64,000 nucleotides of DNA, taken from positions 1 to 64,000 of the forward strand of contig NZ_JBHLVH010000028.1 in assembly GCF_042433515.1 (NCBI RefSeq), read 5' to 3'. Under the pieces are notes generated by a model. It saw only the letters and a list, made by a program, of their open reading frames with translations, searched no databases and was not told the origin of the DNA. Of the stretch, positions 16,904-27,874 are shown piece after piece (positions within the stretch are counted from its first letter, which is position 1; each line of letters starts with the position of its first letter). The position numbers were made by a program, and so were the translations under genes. This DNA is from Kytococcus schroeteri (GTDB taxonomy: Bacteria > Actinomycetota > Actinomycetes > Actinomycetales > Dermatophilaceae).

Positions 16904-17196
16904 CACTTTCCCGGCAGGTTCGCCTGAGACAGGTGAGCCGCAGCGCGGCGCAGAACCTCGTTCTCCTGCTCCAGCAACCGGATCCGCTTTGTGGCCTCGC
17001 TCAGCTCGACGTTCTCCGCTGTCGTCCTCCCGGGCCGGGCGCCACCGGTCACCTCGGCCGCGCGCATCCAGTTGCACAAGCACGACTCAGCGATCCCGAA
17101 ACCGGCTGCGATCTGCTTGATCGTCTATCCAGATTCACGGTTTCGGGCAACGCTGACCACGTCGTCACGGAACTCTTGGGGACAGGGATTGGGCAC
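16903..17196 (-). pseudogene. IS3 OrfA transposase with in-frame stop
   Basis: Starting from the GTG at 17196 the translation reads VPNPCPQEFRDDVV, the usual beginning of an IS3 OrfA helix-turn-helix protein. Codon 24 (17127-17125) is TAG where the family has a coding codon in the ...ESGxTIKQIA stretch. Beyond it the frame is intact through the leucine-zipper region RIRLLEQENEVLRRAAAHLSQANLPGK to the TGA at 16903. Ninety-eight codons in total, a normal size. The nonsense mutation should abolish the OrfAB transposase. Confidence 0.85.
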
Positions 17197-17268
17197 GGTG
17201 CGCGTCCTTCCAGCGACGCCTCGTAGCGCCACAGACCAGATGTCACCTACCTGTGCAGCAGTCCCATG

Positions 17269-17718
17269 TCACTCAGACGAGGACGAGGCGGCGACGTGGA
17301 ACACCGAGTCGCCCTCGCAGTCGCTCGTGACGTTCTCACCGGGGTTCCCGCCGCCCAGCTCGATCTCGTCGCCCTCGCCGTAGTGGGTGCCCTGGTAGGT
17401 GAGGCCGTCGTCCTCCCAGACGACCTCGCCGGTCGGGAACACTGGAACGGTCGTGCCCTGGTGCTCGCCCTCCACGACCCAGCATCCTTCCCGCTGCGTC
17501 AGGGTCCCCTTGAGCTGCGCGGCCATCCCGCCAGGCCCCTTGGCCTCGTACTCCTGCGCCGGGTTCTCCGATGCTGAAGCACTCGGAGGGCTCGAGGCCC
17601 CCTTATCCGAGGGCTCGCCGCTATCGCCGTTGCTCGCGCATGCAGCCAACGCCAAGAGTGTCACGCCAGTGACTGTGCATCCCCGAACTGAACACCAGAG
17701 TCTCGCGTTCCCCTTCAC
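17269..17718 (-). CDS. Putative lipoprotein of unknown function
   Basis: The GTG at 17718 gives a 149-residue protein with a basic start (VKGNARLW), a hydrophobic segment and a lipobox (LALAAC), so the mature protein should be lipid-anchored outside the membrane. A Ser/Pro-rich spacer follows, then a compact acidic domain with two cysteines (EGCWVVEG and TSDCEGD) and several Trp/Gly turns. No family recognised. The stop lies seven bases beyond the right end of the IS element, so the last codons may have been altered by the insertion. GC content is lower than in the flanking core genes. Confidence 0.6.
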   Translation of the reverse strand: MKGNARLWCSVRGCTVTGVTLLALAACASNGDSGEPSDKGASSPPSASASENPAQEYEAKGPGGMAAQLKGTLTQREGCWVVEGEHQGTTVPVFPTGEVVWEDDGLTYQGTHYGEGDEIELGGGNPGENVTSDCEGDSVFHVAASSSSE

Positions 17719-18034
17719 GGTGGTGAGCCTAAGGCGCACGCCTCGATGAGTCGAGAGGGACTGCGGCCCCGATCCCCGAGCGTGCTCGATCTGCACCTGA
17801 TGCCTGAGACGGCGCGAGGTGCAGCTGTGCTTGGCGCTCCGATGCACAGCAGGTTCGCTGTACCTGGAAGAGGCGGCGATCGCGACATCTCTTCGCAAGG
17901 AAGGGCCACGATGTGCAAACTCTGATCGATCAAGCTCCCTGGATCACTCGGCGGAGCACGAGGGCCGGCCTCCGCGGTGGGTACCGGCCCTCGTGCTGCC
18001 CGGCGTGCCCCGGGGCGGCCGGACGCCCGCCCGC
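17719..18034. other. 316-base gene-free interval
   Basis: No credible coding frame is seen here. It contains the dxs terminator hairpin (17956-17996), and must hold the promoter of the lipoprotein gene, for which no clear -35/-10 pair was found. A 10-base palindrome, TGATCGATCA, lies near 17923. The lower GC content continues from the IS region up to about 17950. Confidence 0.6.
17956..17996 (-). terminator. Terminator hairpin downstream of dxs
   Basis: GCACGAGGGCCGG (17956-17968) pairs perfectly with CCGGCCCTCGTGC (17984-17996), a 13-bp stem with a 15-base loop. It lies 38 bases past the dxs stop on the minus strand. Confidence 0.75.
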
Positions 18035-19882
18035 TCAGCCCAGCAGCTCGGCGGCGATGCCGTCGGCGTCCAGCCCGATCTCGGTGAGGATCTGCCCACG
18101 CGAGGCGTGGTCGAGGAAGCGCTGCGGGATGCCGAAGGCACGCACGGTGCGCTCGGGGAACTCGGCGGCCACGCGCGAGCCCAGGCCGCCCACCACGAGG
18201 GCGTCCTCGACCACCGAGACCCGGCCGCCGGCACGCTCCACCTCGGCCCGCAGCCCGTCGGAGAGCGGCAGCACCCACAGCGGGTCCACCACACGGACCG
18301 TGCGGCCCGCGGCGCGCAGGCGCTCGGCCAGGTCGAGGGCGACCGGCGCCATGGCCCCGATGGCCACCACCAGCTCGTCCACCGCACCGTCACCGTCCTG
18401 CGTGAGCACGTCCACGCCGTCGCGGTGCGCCACCGCCTCCACCGGCTCGGGCACGCTGCCCTTGGGGAAGCGCAGCACGGTGGGCGCGTCGGTGACCTCC
18501 ACGGCATCGCGCAGGGCCCGGCGCACGCGCACGCCGTCGCGCGGGGCGGCCAGGTGCAACCCGGGCACGATGGACAGCAACGAGTGGTCCCACATGCCGT
18601 TGTGGCTGGGCCCGTCCGAGCCGGTGACCCCCGCGCGGTCGAGCACGAAGGTGACGCCCTGGCGGTGCAGCGCGCAGTCCATGAGCAGCTGGTCGAAGGC
18701 GCGGTTGAGGAAGGTGGAGTAGATGGCCACCACCGGGTGCAGCCCGGCACGGGAGAGCCCTGCGGCCATGGTGACCGCGTGCTGCTCGGCGATGCCCACG
18801 TCGAAGACGCGCTCGGGGAAGCGCGCCTGCATCGGCTCCAGGCCCACCGGGATGAGCATGGCCGCCGTCAGCGCCACCACGTCCTCGCGCTCGGCGGCGA
18901 TGTCGACGAGCTCCTCGGAGAACTCCTCGGTCCACGCCCGGCCGGCGATCTCCAGCGGCAGCCCGGTCTCGGGGTTGATCTTGCCCACGGCGTGGAAGCG
19001 GTCGGCCTCGTCGTTGGTGGCCGGGTCGTAGCCGCGCCCCTTCTGGGTGATGACGTGCACGATCACCGGGCCGCCGTAGCGCTTGGCCAGGCGCAGGGCG
19101 TTCTCCACGTCCGGCAGGTCGTGGCCGTCCACCGGGCCGATGTACTTGATGCCGAGGTCCTCGAAGAGGCCCTGCGGGGCCAGCACGTCCTTGACGCCCT
19201 TCTTGAGGCCGTGCAGCGCCTCGAACACCGGACGCCCCACCACGGGGGTGCTCTGCACGCTCTTCTTGGTCCAGCTGAGGGCCTGCTCGTAGCGGCGCTG
19301 GGTGCGCAGGTGGGCCAGGTGCTCGGCCATGCCGCCCAGGGTGGGCGCATAGGAGCGCTCGTTGTCGTTGACCACCACCACCAGCGGCAGGGTCTTGTCC
19401 GCGGCGATGTTGTTGAGCGCCTCCCAGGCCATGCCACCGGTGAGCGCGCCGTCACCGATGACGGCCACGGTGGCGCCCTCCTCGCCGCGCAGGCGCCGCC
19501 CCACCGCGATGCCGTGCGCCCAGCTGAGCGAGGTGGAGGCGTGGGAGTTCTCCACCACGTCGTGCTCGGACTCGGCGCGGCTCGGGTAGCCACTCAGCCC
19601 GCCGGCCTGGCGCAGCGTGCTGAAGTCGGTGCGGCCGGTGAGCATCTTGTGCACGTAGCTCTGGTGGCCGGTGTCGAACACGATGGGCTCGGCCGGCGAG
19701 TCGAACACGCGGTGCAGGGCGATGGTCAGTTCCACCACGCCGAGATTCGGCCCCAGGTGCCCCCCGGTGCGCGAGACGCTCTGGATGAGGCGACTGCGGA
19801 TCTCCGCAGCCAGACCCGGCAGCCGGTCGGCTGCCAGGGCCTTGAGGTCGTCGGGGTTGCCGATCTGGTCCAACGTGCTCAC
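18035..19882 (-). CDS. dxs: 1-deoxy-D-xylulose-5-phosphate synthase
   Basis: This thiamine-diphosphate enzyme condenses pyruvate and glyceraldehyde 3-phosphate in the first step of the MEP isoprenoid pathway. The 615-residue product shows the substrate/ThDP motifs FDTGHQSYVHK and GYPSRAESEHD, the ThDP motif GDGALTGGMAWEALNN, the transketolase pyrimidine domain with VFDVGIAEQHAVTMAAGL, and a C-terminal domain ending at the conserved LDADGIAAELLG. Length is typical for actinobacterial Dxs. The ATG at 19882 starts the conserved MSTLDQIGNPDDLKAL. Confidence 0.96.
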   Translation of the reverse strand: MSTLDQIGNPDDLKALAADRLPGLAAEIRSRLIQSVSRTGGHLGPNLGVVELTIALHRVFDSPAEPIVFDTGHQSYVHKMLTGRTDFSTLRQAGGLSGYPSRAESEHDVVENSHASTSLSWAHGIAVGRRLRGEEGATVAVIGDGALTGGMAWEALNNIAADKTLPLVVVVNDNERSYAPTLGGMAEHLAHLRTQRRYEQALSWTKKSVQSTPVVGRPVFEALHGLKKGVKDVLAPQGLFEDLGIKYIGPVDGHDLPDVENALRLAKRYGGPVIVHVITQKGRGYDPATNDEADRFHAVGKINPETGLPLEIAGRAWTEEFSEELVDIAAEREDVVALTAAMLIPVGLEPMQARFPERVFDVGIAEQHAVTMAAGLSRAGLHPVVAIYSTFLNRAFDQLLMDCALHRQGVTFVLDRAGVTGSDGPSHNGMWDHSLLSIVPGLHLAAPRDGVRVRRALRDAVEVTDAPTVLRFPKGSVPEPVEAVAHRDGVDVLTQDGDGAVDELVVAIGAMAPVALDLAERLRAAGRTVRVVDPLWVLPLSDGLRAEVERAGGRVSVVEDALVVGGLGSRVAAEFPERTVRAFGIPQRFLDHASRGQILTEIGLDADGIAAELLG

Positions 19883-19915
19883 GCAAAGTCCGTTCCGTCG
19901 TGCGAAGGGCCCAGT

Positions 19916-20299
19916 CTAGAGGCGCGGCACCCAGCGTTCACCGCGGAGCGCCTCGCTGAGCAGCTCGGCGCCCCGGCGCGCCTCGGCCAGGCGGCGCCCC
20001 TCGGCGGCCATGTGCTCCATGAGCGAGGGCAGGGCCTCCGGCGGCACGTGCACCCCCACCTGCAGCCGCACGTCGCGCCACGCCTGGCGCAGCACCTCCA
20101 CCTGCCCGGCCACGTGGCGCTCGGCGATCCACGCCAGCATCACCGGGTGGCGGCGCCAGCCGTCGTAGGCGCGGAAGTCCGCCGGGCAGAGGTCCAGCAG
20201 CCAGGCCACCGCGTCATCGCGCCACCCGGGGGCGTCCACGGGGCGCACTGGAGCCGGCCAGCCGGGCGGGCCGGAGCGCGGGTCGCGGGCAGGTGCCAT
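19916..20299 (-). CDS. Conserved-type hypothetical protein
   Basis: A 127-residue protein, mostly helical, without signal peptide or membrane segment. The central region (WLLDLCPADFRAYDGWRRHPVMLAWIAERHVAGQVEVLRQAWRD is the conserved-looking core, about residues 33-75) resembles small actinobacterial proteins often encoded near dxs, but I cannot name the family. A proline-rich N-terminus follows the ATG at 20299. It precedes dxs by 33 bases on the same strand and may be read into it. Confidence 0.65.
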   Translation of the reverse strand: MAPARDPRSGPPGWPAPVRPVDAPGWRDDAVAWLLDLCPADFRAYDGWRRHPVMLAWIAERHVAGQVEVLRQAWRDVRLQVGVHVPPEALPSLMEHMAAEGRRLAEARRGAELLSEALRGERWVPRL

Positions 20300-20393
20300 A
20301 CCCGCAGTCTATGGAACAGGCGTACCGATGCGCCAGCCGCGTCTGCGACAGGAGTACTCATGCACCTGCCGTCCCGGTACCCGCCACCGCCGG

Positions 20394-22550
20394 TCAGTCG
20401 CCCGAGTCCTTCTCCCCCGCCTGCGCGGCGAAGGTGTCGCGCACCATCGCGCCGTAAGCGAAACCACCCTCGATGCCGGGGTGCACGCCATCGCTCTGCA
20501 GCCACTCGGGGTGCTGCGAGACCAGCGCGTGCCAGTCGGCCACGGCCACGTTGGGGTAGTCCTCGGCGATCTGCCGCAGGTTGTCGTTGGACTCGTCGAT
20601 CCACGTGGACTTGCCGAAGAGGTTCACCAGCACCACCTGGCGCTCGGGGCCCAGGTCGTCGAGGGTGTCGCGCACCACCTTCTGGTCGCGCACGCCGGCG
20701 TTGGTGCCGAAGGCGATGACCACCGAGTCGCGCACGTCTCCGGCGCGCAGGTGGGCACGGATCACCGACTGCCCCTCGGGCCACTGGCGGTTGGACTTGG
20801 CGTCGACGGCCAGCCCGGGGAACTCCTCCTTGAACCCGTGGAGGCTGGTGACCACCAACGAGTCACCGAAGACCGAGACCTGGTGGCCCTTCGGGACGTA
20901 CCAGCCGGAGCCCTTCCCCGTGGGCGCCGTGGACTCCCCCGGCTCGGGCGACGGGGTCGACGAGGGCGAGGCGGCGGGCGACGACGACGCGTCGGGCGAG
21001 GGCGAGGCGTCCGGCTCCCCGGTCGGCGAGGGCGAGGCACCCGGGGCCGGGGAGGTGTCCGGGCCGGTGGGGTCGCCGGGCACGACGACCTCGCCGTCGG
21101 GACCCACCTGGGCCCCGGGCATCTCGGCCAGCTCCTTCTCGCCGGCCTCGATGGCCAGCTGGGTCTCGGTCTTCTCCGGGGCCGTGGCCACCGCCACACC
21201 GCCCATGAGCAGGGCCACCACGGCCGCTCCTGCGGTCACGCGGGCCGGCACCGGTGGGCGCAGCGCGCCGCGGGCACGGACACCCGGGACGGCGCCGCGT
21301 CGCGCCGGGCGTGCCCCACGGGGCACCGGACGCCCCCGCTCGGCGGGGCCCCGCACGGCCTCCACCGCCTGCAGCGCCCAGGCCCGGAAGCCCATCCGCC
21401 GCACGGGGGTCTCCACCCAGCGGTAGCTGGCCTCGGTGGCTGCCACCGCCAGCGCCAGCGCCAGCAGCCGGGTCAGGAACGAACCCAGCGAGCCCGGGGT
21501 CTGCGCCGGCAGCGCGGCCTCGAGCAGCAGCAGCACCGGCCAGTGCCAGAGGTACAGGCCGTAGGAGCGCTCCCCCACCCACTCCATCGGGCGCAGCTCG
21601 AGCACCCGGTGCAGGGCGGTGCGGCCCGGCAGCAGGGCGGCGATGACCACCGCGGTGAGCAGGGACACCAGGAACAGCCCGCCGGTGTAGGTCACCGCAC
21701 GGTCCTCCGGCATCGCCAGGGCCAGCAGCAGCACGCCCGCCAGCGAGCCCACGCCCGCCGGCCCGCGCCACCGGCGCCAAGCGGCCCCTCGCAGCACGCT
21801 GCGCCGCGACATCCACAGGAAGGACACCATCACCCCGGCCATGAGGCCGAAGAGGTGGGAGTCGGTGCCGTAGTAGGGGCGGGTCACGTCGGGGGCGGTG
21901 ACGTACAGCACCGCCATCCACACCGCCGAGAGCACACCCACCACCGAGACCACGGCCATGCGCTCGCGCCAGCGGCCGGTGAGGGCGATGAGCAGCGCCA
22001 GAGCGGGTGGCCAGAACAGGTAGAACTGCTCCTCCACCGAGAGCGACCACAGCGGCTTGTAGAGCACGGGCTGGTTCTGGTCGAAGTACGAGGTGCCGTG
22101 GGAGATCTCCACCCAGTTGGTGCTGAAGGTCAGGCCGCCGAGCACCTGCCGGCCGAGCCCCACCCGCAGGTCCCCTCCCCGGGTGAGGTCCACCACCAGC
22201 ACCAGTGCGGTGCACACCAGCAGCAGCAGCACCAGGGCCGGGACCAGCCGGCGGATGCGGCGCATCCAGAAGGTGGGCATGTTCATGTACCCGTTGCGCC
22301 GCACCTCGCGCAGCAGCAGCGTGGTGATGAGGAAGCCGGAGATCACGAAGAAGACGTCGACCCCGAGGAAGCCGCCCCGCACGGTGCCGGGCCACAGGTG
22401 GAAGAGCACGACCAGCCCCACGGCCAGGGCGCGCAGGCCGTCGAGGCCCTGGATGCGGCCGGAGTCGGCGGCGCCGGAGCCCATGCCGGCCACCGGACGG
22501 GTCTCCCCCTCGGGGGCGCCGCGCCGCGCCTGACCCTGCTGCCGGCCCAC
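20394..22550 (-). CDS. Membrane acyltransferase with C-terminal SGNH domain (OafA/YrhL-like)
   Basis: The N-terminal about 380 residues form an acyltransferase-3 domain with ten or so membrane helices: GLDGLRALAVGLVVLFH at the start, the catalytic His region, FLGVDVFFVISGFL, WSLSVEEQFYLFWP and YGLYLWHWPV. A further helix near 450 leads to an extracellular Pro/Ser linker (repeats of ASPSP) and an SGNH-hydrolase domain (VSVFGDSLV, IAFGTNAG, SDGVHPG). Such proteins O-acylate surface glycans or peptidoglycan. Total 718 residues from GTG at 22550, chosen because GGAGGAG stands six bases upstream. Confidence 0.9.
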   Translation of the reverse strand: MGRQQGQARRGAPEGETRPVAGMGSGAADSGRIQGLDGLRALAVGLVVLFHLWPGTVRGGFLGVDVFFVISGFLITTLLLREVRRNGYMNMPTFWMRRIRRLVPALVLLLLVCTALVLVVDLTRGGDLRVGLGRQVLGGLTFSTNWVEISHGTSYFDQNQPVLYKPLWSLSVEEQFYLFWPPALALLIALTGRWRERMAVVSVVGVLSAVWMAVLYVTAPDVTRPYYGTDSHLFGLMAGVMVSFLWMSRRSVLRGAAWRRWRGPAGVGSLAGVLLLALAMPEDRAVTYTGGLFLVSLLTAVVIAALLPGRTALHRVLELRPMEWVGERSYGLYLWHWPVLLLLEAALPAQTPGSLGSFLTRLLALALAVAATEASYRWVETPVRRMGFRAWALQAVEAVRGPAERGRPVPRGARPARRGAVPGVRARGALRPPVPARVTAGAAVVALLMGGVAVATAPEKTETQLAIEAGEKELAEMPGAQVGPDGEVVVPGDPTGPDTSPAPGASPSPTGEPDASPSPDASSSPAASPSSTPSPEPGESTAPTGKGSGWYVPKGHQVSVFGDSLVVTSLHGFKEEFPGLAVDAKSNRQWPEGQSVIRAHLRAGDVRDSVVIAFGTNAGVRDQKVVRDTLDDLGPERQVVLVNLFGKSTWIDESNDNLRQIAEDYPNVAVADWHALVSQHPEWLQSDGVHPGIEGGFAYGAMVRDTFAAQAGEKDSGD

Positions 22551-22661
22551 GGCCACCTCCTCCGGGGGCGCTGCACCCCACCGTTCCGCGGCGCCGGCCT
22601 CGTGCCGCGCGCCGGCGACACGATAACGCCCACCACCGACGACCTGCGGCACCGACGCACA

Positions 22662-22701
22662 CCACGGCGCCCGCCCCCGGGTGCGGGGACGGGCGCCGTG
22701 G
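22662..22701 (-). terminator. Terminator hairpin downstream of aconitase
   Basis: CCACGGCGCCCG (22662-22673) pairs perfectly with CGGGCGCCGTGG (22690-22701), extended inwards by C/G runs. It lies about 30 bases past the acnA stop on the minus strand. Confidence 0.75.
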
Positions 22702-22730
22702 AACTCCTACCGCCTCAGCGGTTCACCGCC

Positions 22731-25550
<2,820 letters not shown>

Positions 25551-25728
25551 AACCATTCCCTTCGTCGTGCCGCCCGCGCGCAGGGGCGCCGGGTGGCCGT
25601 GGTGGTGGTGCAGCGCGCCGCGAACCGGCGCCCTGCCGTCGTCATCCATTCTGTGACCTCCGGAACGCCCGGTCCACCGAGGTGGACCTGCGTGCAGCAG
25701 CGGGGGCGGATGACCTGGAACTTTTTTA

Positions 25729-25742
25729 TCTTGACGTCAAGA
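25729..25742. promoter_or_regulatory. 14-base perfect palindrome upstream of acnA
   Basis: TCTTGACGTCAAGA is fully self-complementary and sits in an unusually AT-rich patch (cttttttatc before it, gaatatc after it), 179 bases before the acnA start and 68 bases past the stop of the methyltransferase gene. On the minus strand it contains a TTGACG -35-like hexamer. It is a strong operator candidate for an unidentified regulator of aconitase. Confidence 0.55.
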
Positions 25743-25809
25743 GAATATCAGAGGCCCGCCCGTCGCCGATCCCGGCCCTCGGTGGGCCGGGTGCCGTGCC
25801 CGCCGCGAG

Positions 25810-27072
25810 TCAGGGGCGGCGGAGCGTGGCGATCGCCTCGACGTGGTGGGTGTTGCCGAAGGCGTCGAATCCGACCACCTTCTCCACCTGCAGCCCCAGG
25901 GTGCGGGCGGTGCCCAGGTCGCGCCCGAGCGCCGCCGGGTCGCACGCCACGTACGCGATGCGGGAGGCGCCGCTGGCGGCGACCGCGTCCATGACCGCCC
26001 TCCCGGCCCCGGCGCGCGGCGGGTCGAGCACCACGAGGTCGGGGGCCTGGCCCTCCCAGCCGGACAGCGAGCGCGCCACGTCCCCGACGAGCAGGTCGGC
26101 CGGGGTGCCCGGGGCGTGCTCCTCCAGGGCGGCCGCGCAGGCGTCGACGGCGGGCTCGTACCCCTCCACGCCGAGCACGGCACCGGCCTCGCCCACCGCC
26201 AGCGCGAGCGGCACGGTGAAGGCACCCGACCCGCAGTAGAGGTCCCAGGCCCGCTCCCCCGGCTGCGGGGCCAGCTCGGCCAGCACGTGCTCCACGAAGG
26301 TGGGCACCGCCGCCGGGTGCGCCTGCCAGAAGCCGCGCGCCCCCAGGCGCACCGGCAGCTCGCGGCCGTCGGGGGCGACGGTGCGTTCGGTGACCTCGGG
26401 TTCCTGCCCGAGCACGCGGCCGCGGTGCCCGAGCTCCACGGCGACCGGCTCCGAGAGGGCCGGGTCCACGGCATCGACGGCGCGGACGCCCCGCGGGCGC
26501 GGGGTGCCGAGTCCCGCTGCACCCACCACCCCGGAGGTCGCGATGAGGCAGTCGTCCACCGGCAGCACGTCGTGGCTGCGGTGGGCGCGCAGGCCCGGCA
26601 CGCCCTCGGGGTCGGTGGCGAACTCCACCCGGGTGCGCCAGCGCGTGCCCGGGGCGACGCCCGGCACCGCCAGGGGACGCACCTCCACCGGCAGCTCCAG
26701 CCCGGCCAGGCGGCGCAGTTGCTCGGAGAGCACATGGGCCTTGAGCTGCAGCTGGGTGCCGGGGGTGGCGTGCTGCAGGTCGCAGCCACCGCACCCGCCG
26801 GGGCCGGCCCACCGGCACGGCGCCTCGCGACGACCGGGGGCGGCGCGGAGCACCTCCACGGCGTCGGCACGCAGGAAGCGGCTGGTGCTGCCGCCCTCGG
26901 TGACGGTGAGGCGCACCTGCTCACCGGGCAGCGCGTGCCGCACGAAGACGACCTGTCCCTCGGCGGTGCGGGCGACGCAGTGGCCGCCGTGGGCGAACTC
27001 CCCCACCTCCACCACCGCACTCGTGCCGACGAGGTCCTGCGGCTCGGGGGACGTGCGGTTCCGGCGGCTCAT
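25810..27072 (-). CDS. TRAM-domain class I SAM-dependent RNA m5U methyltransferase (TrmA/RumA family)
   Basis: The 420-residue protein starts with a TRAM RNA-binding domain (about 14-75), then cysteines of the RumA-type iron-sulfur site (CRWAGPGGCGGC near 85-96). The Rossmann-fold methyltransferase part has WDLYCGSGAFTVPLA as the SAM-binding motif, VLDPPRAGAGR, and the catalytic cysteine in AYVACDPAALGRDL. It should methylate a uridine in tRNA or rRNA; which one cannot be told from sequence. ATG at 27072. It shares orientation with DUF3159 upstream, separated by 64 bases. Confidence 0.9.
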   Translation of the reverse strand: MSRRNRTSPEPQDLVGTSAVVEVGEFAHGGHCVARTAEGQVVFVRHALPGEQVRLTVTEGGSTSRFLRADAVEVLRAAPGRREAPCRWAGPGGCGGCDLQHATPGTQLQLKAHVLSEQLRRLAGLELPVEVRPLAVPGVAPGTRWRTRVEFATDPEGVPGLRAHRSHDVLPVDDCLIATSGVVGAAGLGTPRPRGVRAVDAVDPALSEPVAVELGHRGRVLGQEPEVTERTVAPDGRELPVRLGARGFWQAHPAAVPTFVEHVLAELAPQPGERAWDLYCGSGAFTVPLALAVGEAGAVLGVEGYEPAVDACAAALEEHAPGTPADLLVGDVARSLSGWEGQAPDLVVLDPPRAGAGRAVMDAVAASGASRIAYVACDPAALGRDLGTARTLGLQVEKVVGFDAFGNTHHVEAIATLRRP

Positions 27073-27136
27073 GGGCCGGAGTCTAGGTGGGACGCCTCGA
27101 CCCGGCCCGGTCCCGGGGCCGTGCCGGCGGGAGCGC

Positions 27137-27874
27137 TCAGCCCTCGCGGGCGAGCTGCTCGGCCTCGGCCTCCAACGGGGCGTCCACGGCGGTGCGGCCG
27201 GTGGCCAGCATCGCCACCATCGCCCCGACGGCCACGAGGTACAGCGGCCAGCCCATGACGATCTTGGCCACGCCCAGCGCCGCCACGTTCCCGGCCAGGT
27301 ACATGGGCAGCATCACGGCCACGCGCACCGCGTAGAGCGCCACGAGCGCCCAGGTGAGTCGGGAGCACACCCTCACCATGGCGCGCGAGCGGCGCCAGCC
27401 GGTGGGGTCGGTCTCGAACTGCGGGTCGCCCAGGGCCACGAGGAAGCCGACCACCGGCCACCGCACCAGGACCGAGACCAGCGTGAGGACGCACCACGCG
27501 GCCGACATGAGGATGCCGGGCAGGAAGGCGTCCTGGGCCTCCCCCGAGCGGAGGGCGAAGAAGGCCGCCAGGGCCGTGGCGAAGACCGACGCCCCGAGGT
27601 AGCGCAGGGTGCCGCCTGCGGCGAACCGGGCCACGGCGAGCACGCCGAGCACCACCACCGAGGCGATGACGGCGCCGCGCACGTCGTGCCGCAGCAGCCA
27701 CCAGGTCACGAAGGCCACGGTGGGCAGGGCGGCCTCGAGCGATCCGCGCCACCCGCCGAGGGCCTCGGCGAGCCGGTGGCGGATGACGTGCTCGACCGTC
27801 TCGGCGGCGGCCGCCTCGGAGCGCGGCGCGGAGGGTGCGCTGCCGTCGCCGGCCGCGCCGGCGGGGGTGGCCAT
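27137..27874 (-). CDS. DUF3159 family membrane protein
   Basis: A 245-residue actinobacterial membrane protein. After a polar Ala-rich N-terminus and an amphipathic helix, about six transmembrane segments follow (about residues 48-62, 65-82, 92-110, 121-145, 172-192 and 203-220). The GDPQFETDPTGWRRSR loop between helices is a family landmark. Its ATG overlaps the stop of the DUF3710 gene by one base, so the two are coupled. Function unknown; the pair is often near dut in actinobacteria. Confidence 0.85.
   Translation of the reverse strand: MATPAGAAGDGSAPSAPRSEAAAAETVEHVIRHRLAEALGGWRGSLEAALPTVAFVTWWLLRHDVRGAVIASVVVLGVLAVARFAAGGTLRYLGASVFATALAAFFALRSGEAQDAFLPGILMSAAWCVLTLVSVLVRWPVVGFLVALGDPQFETDPTGWRRSRAMVRVCSRLTWALVALYAVRVAVMLPMYLAGNVAALGVAKIVMGWPLYLVAVGAMVAMLATGRTAVDAPLEAEAEQLAREG

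Larger units (their letters stand above)
16413..17262 (-). mobile_element. Degenerate IS3-family insertion sequence
   Basis: The element is bounded by inverted ends. The first 10 bases (ACTGCTGCAC) are identical at 16413 and, on the opposite strand, at 17262, and about 21 of the first 30 bases match. Inside are orfA (16903-17196) and orfB (16442-16903) in the usual IS3 arrangement on the minus strand. OrfA has an amber codon and OrfB has lost its central catalytic region, so the element is about 0.85 kb instead of about 1.2-1.3 kb and cannot transpose alone. No clear target-site duplication was seen. It truncates the upstream VCBS-like frame. Confidence 0.85.

Noticed and set aside
16442..17083. 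A single 213-residue transposase frame
   Set aside because: The part upstream of 16903 is the OrfA region read in the wrong frame; normal IS3 organisation places OrfB at the ATG at 16903.
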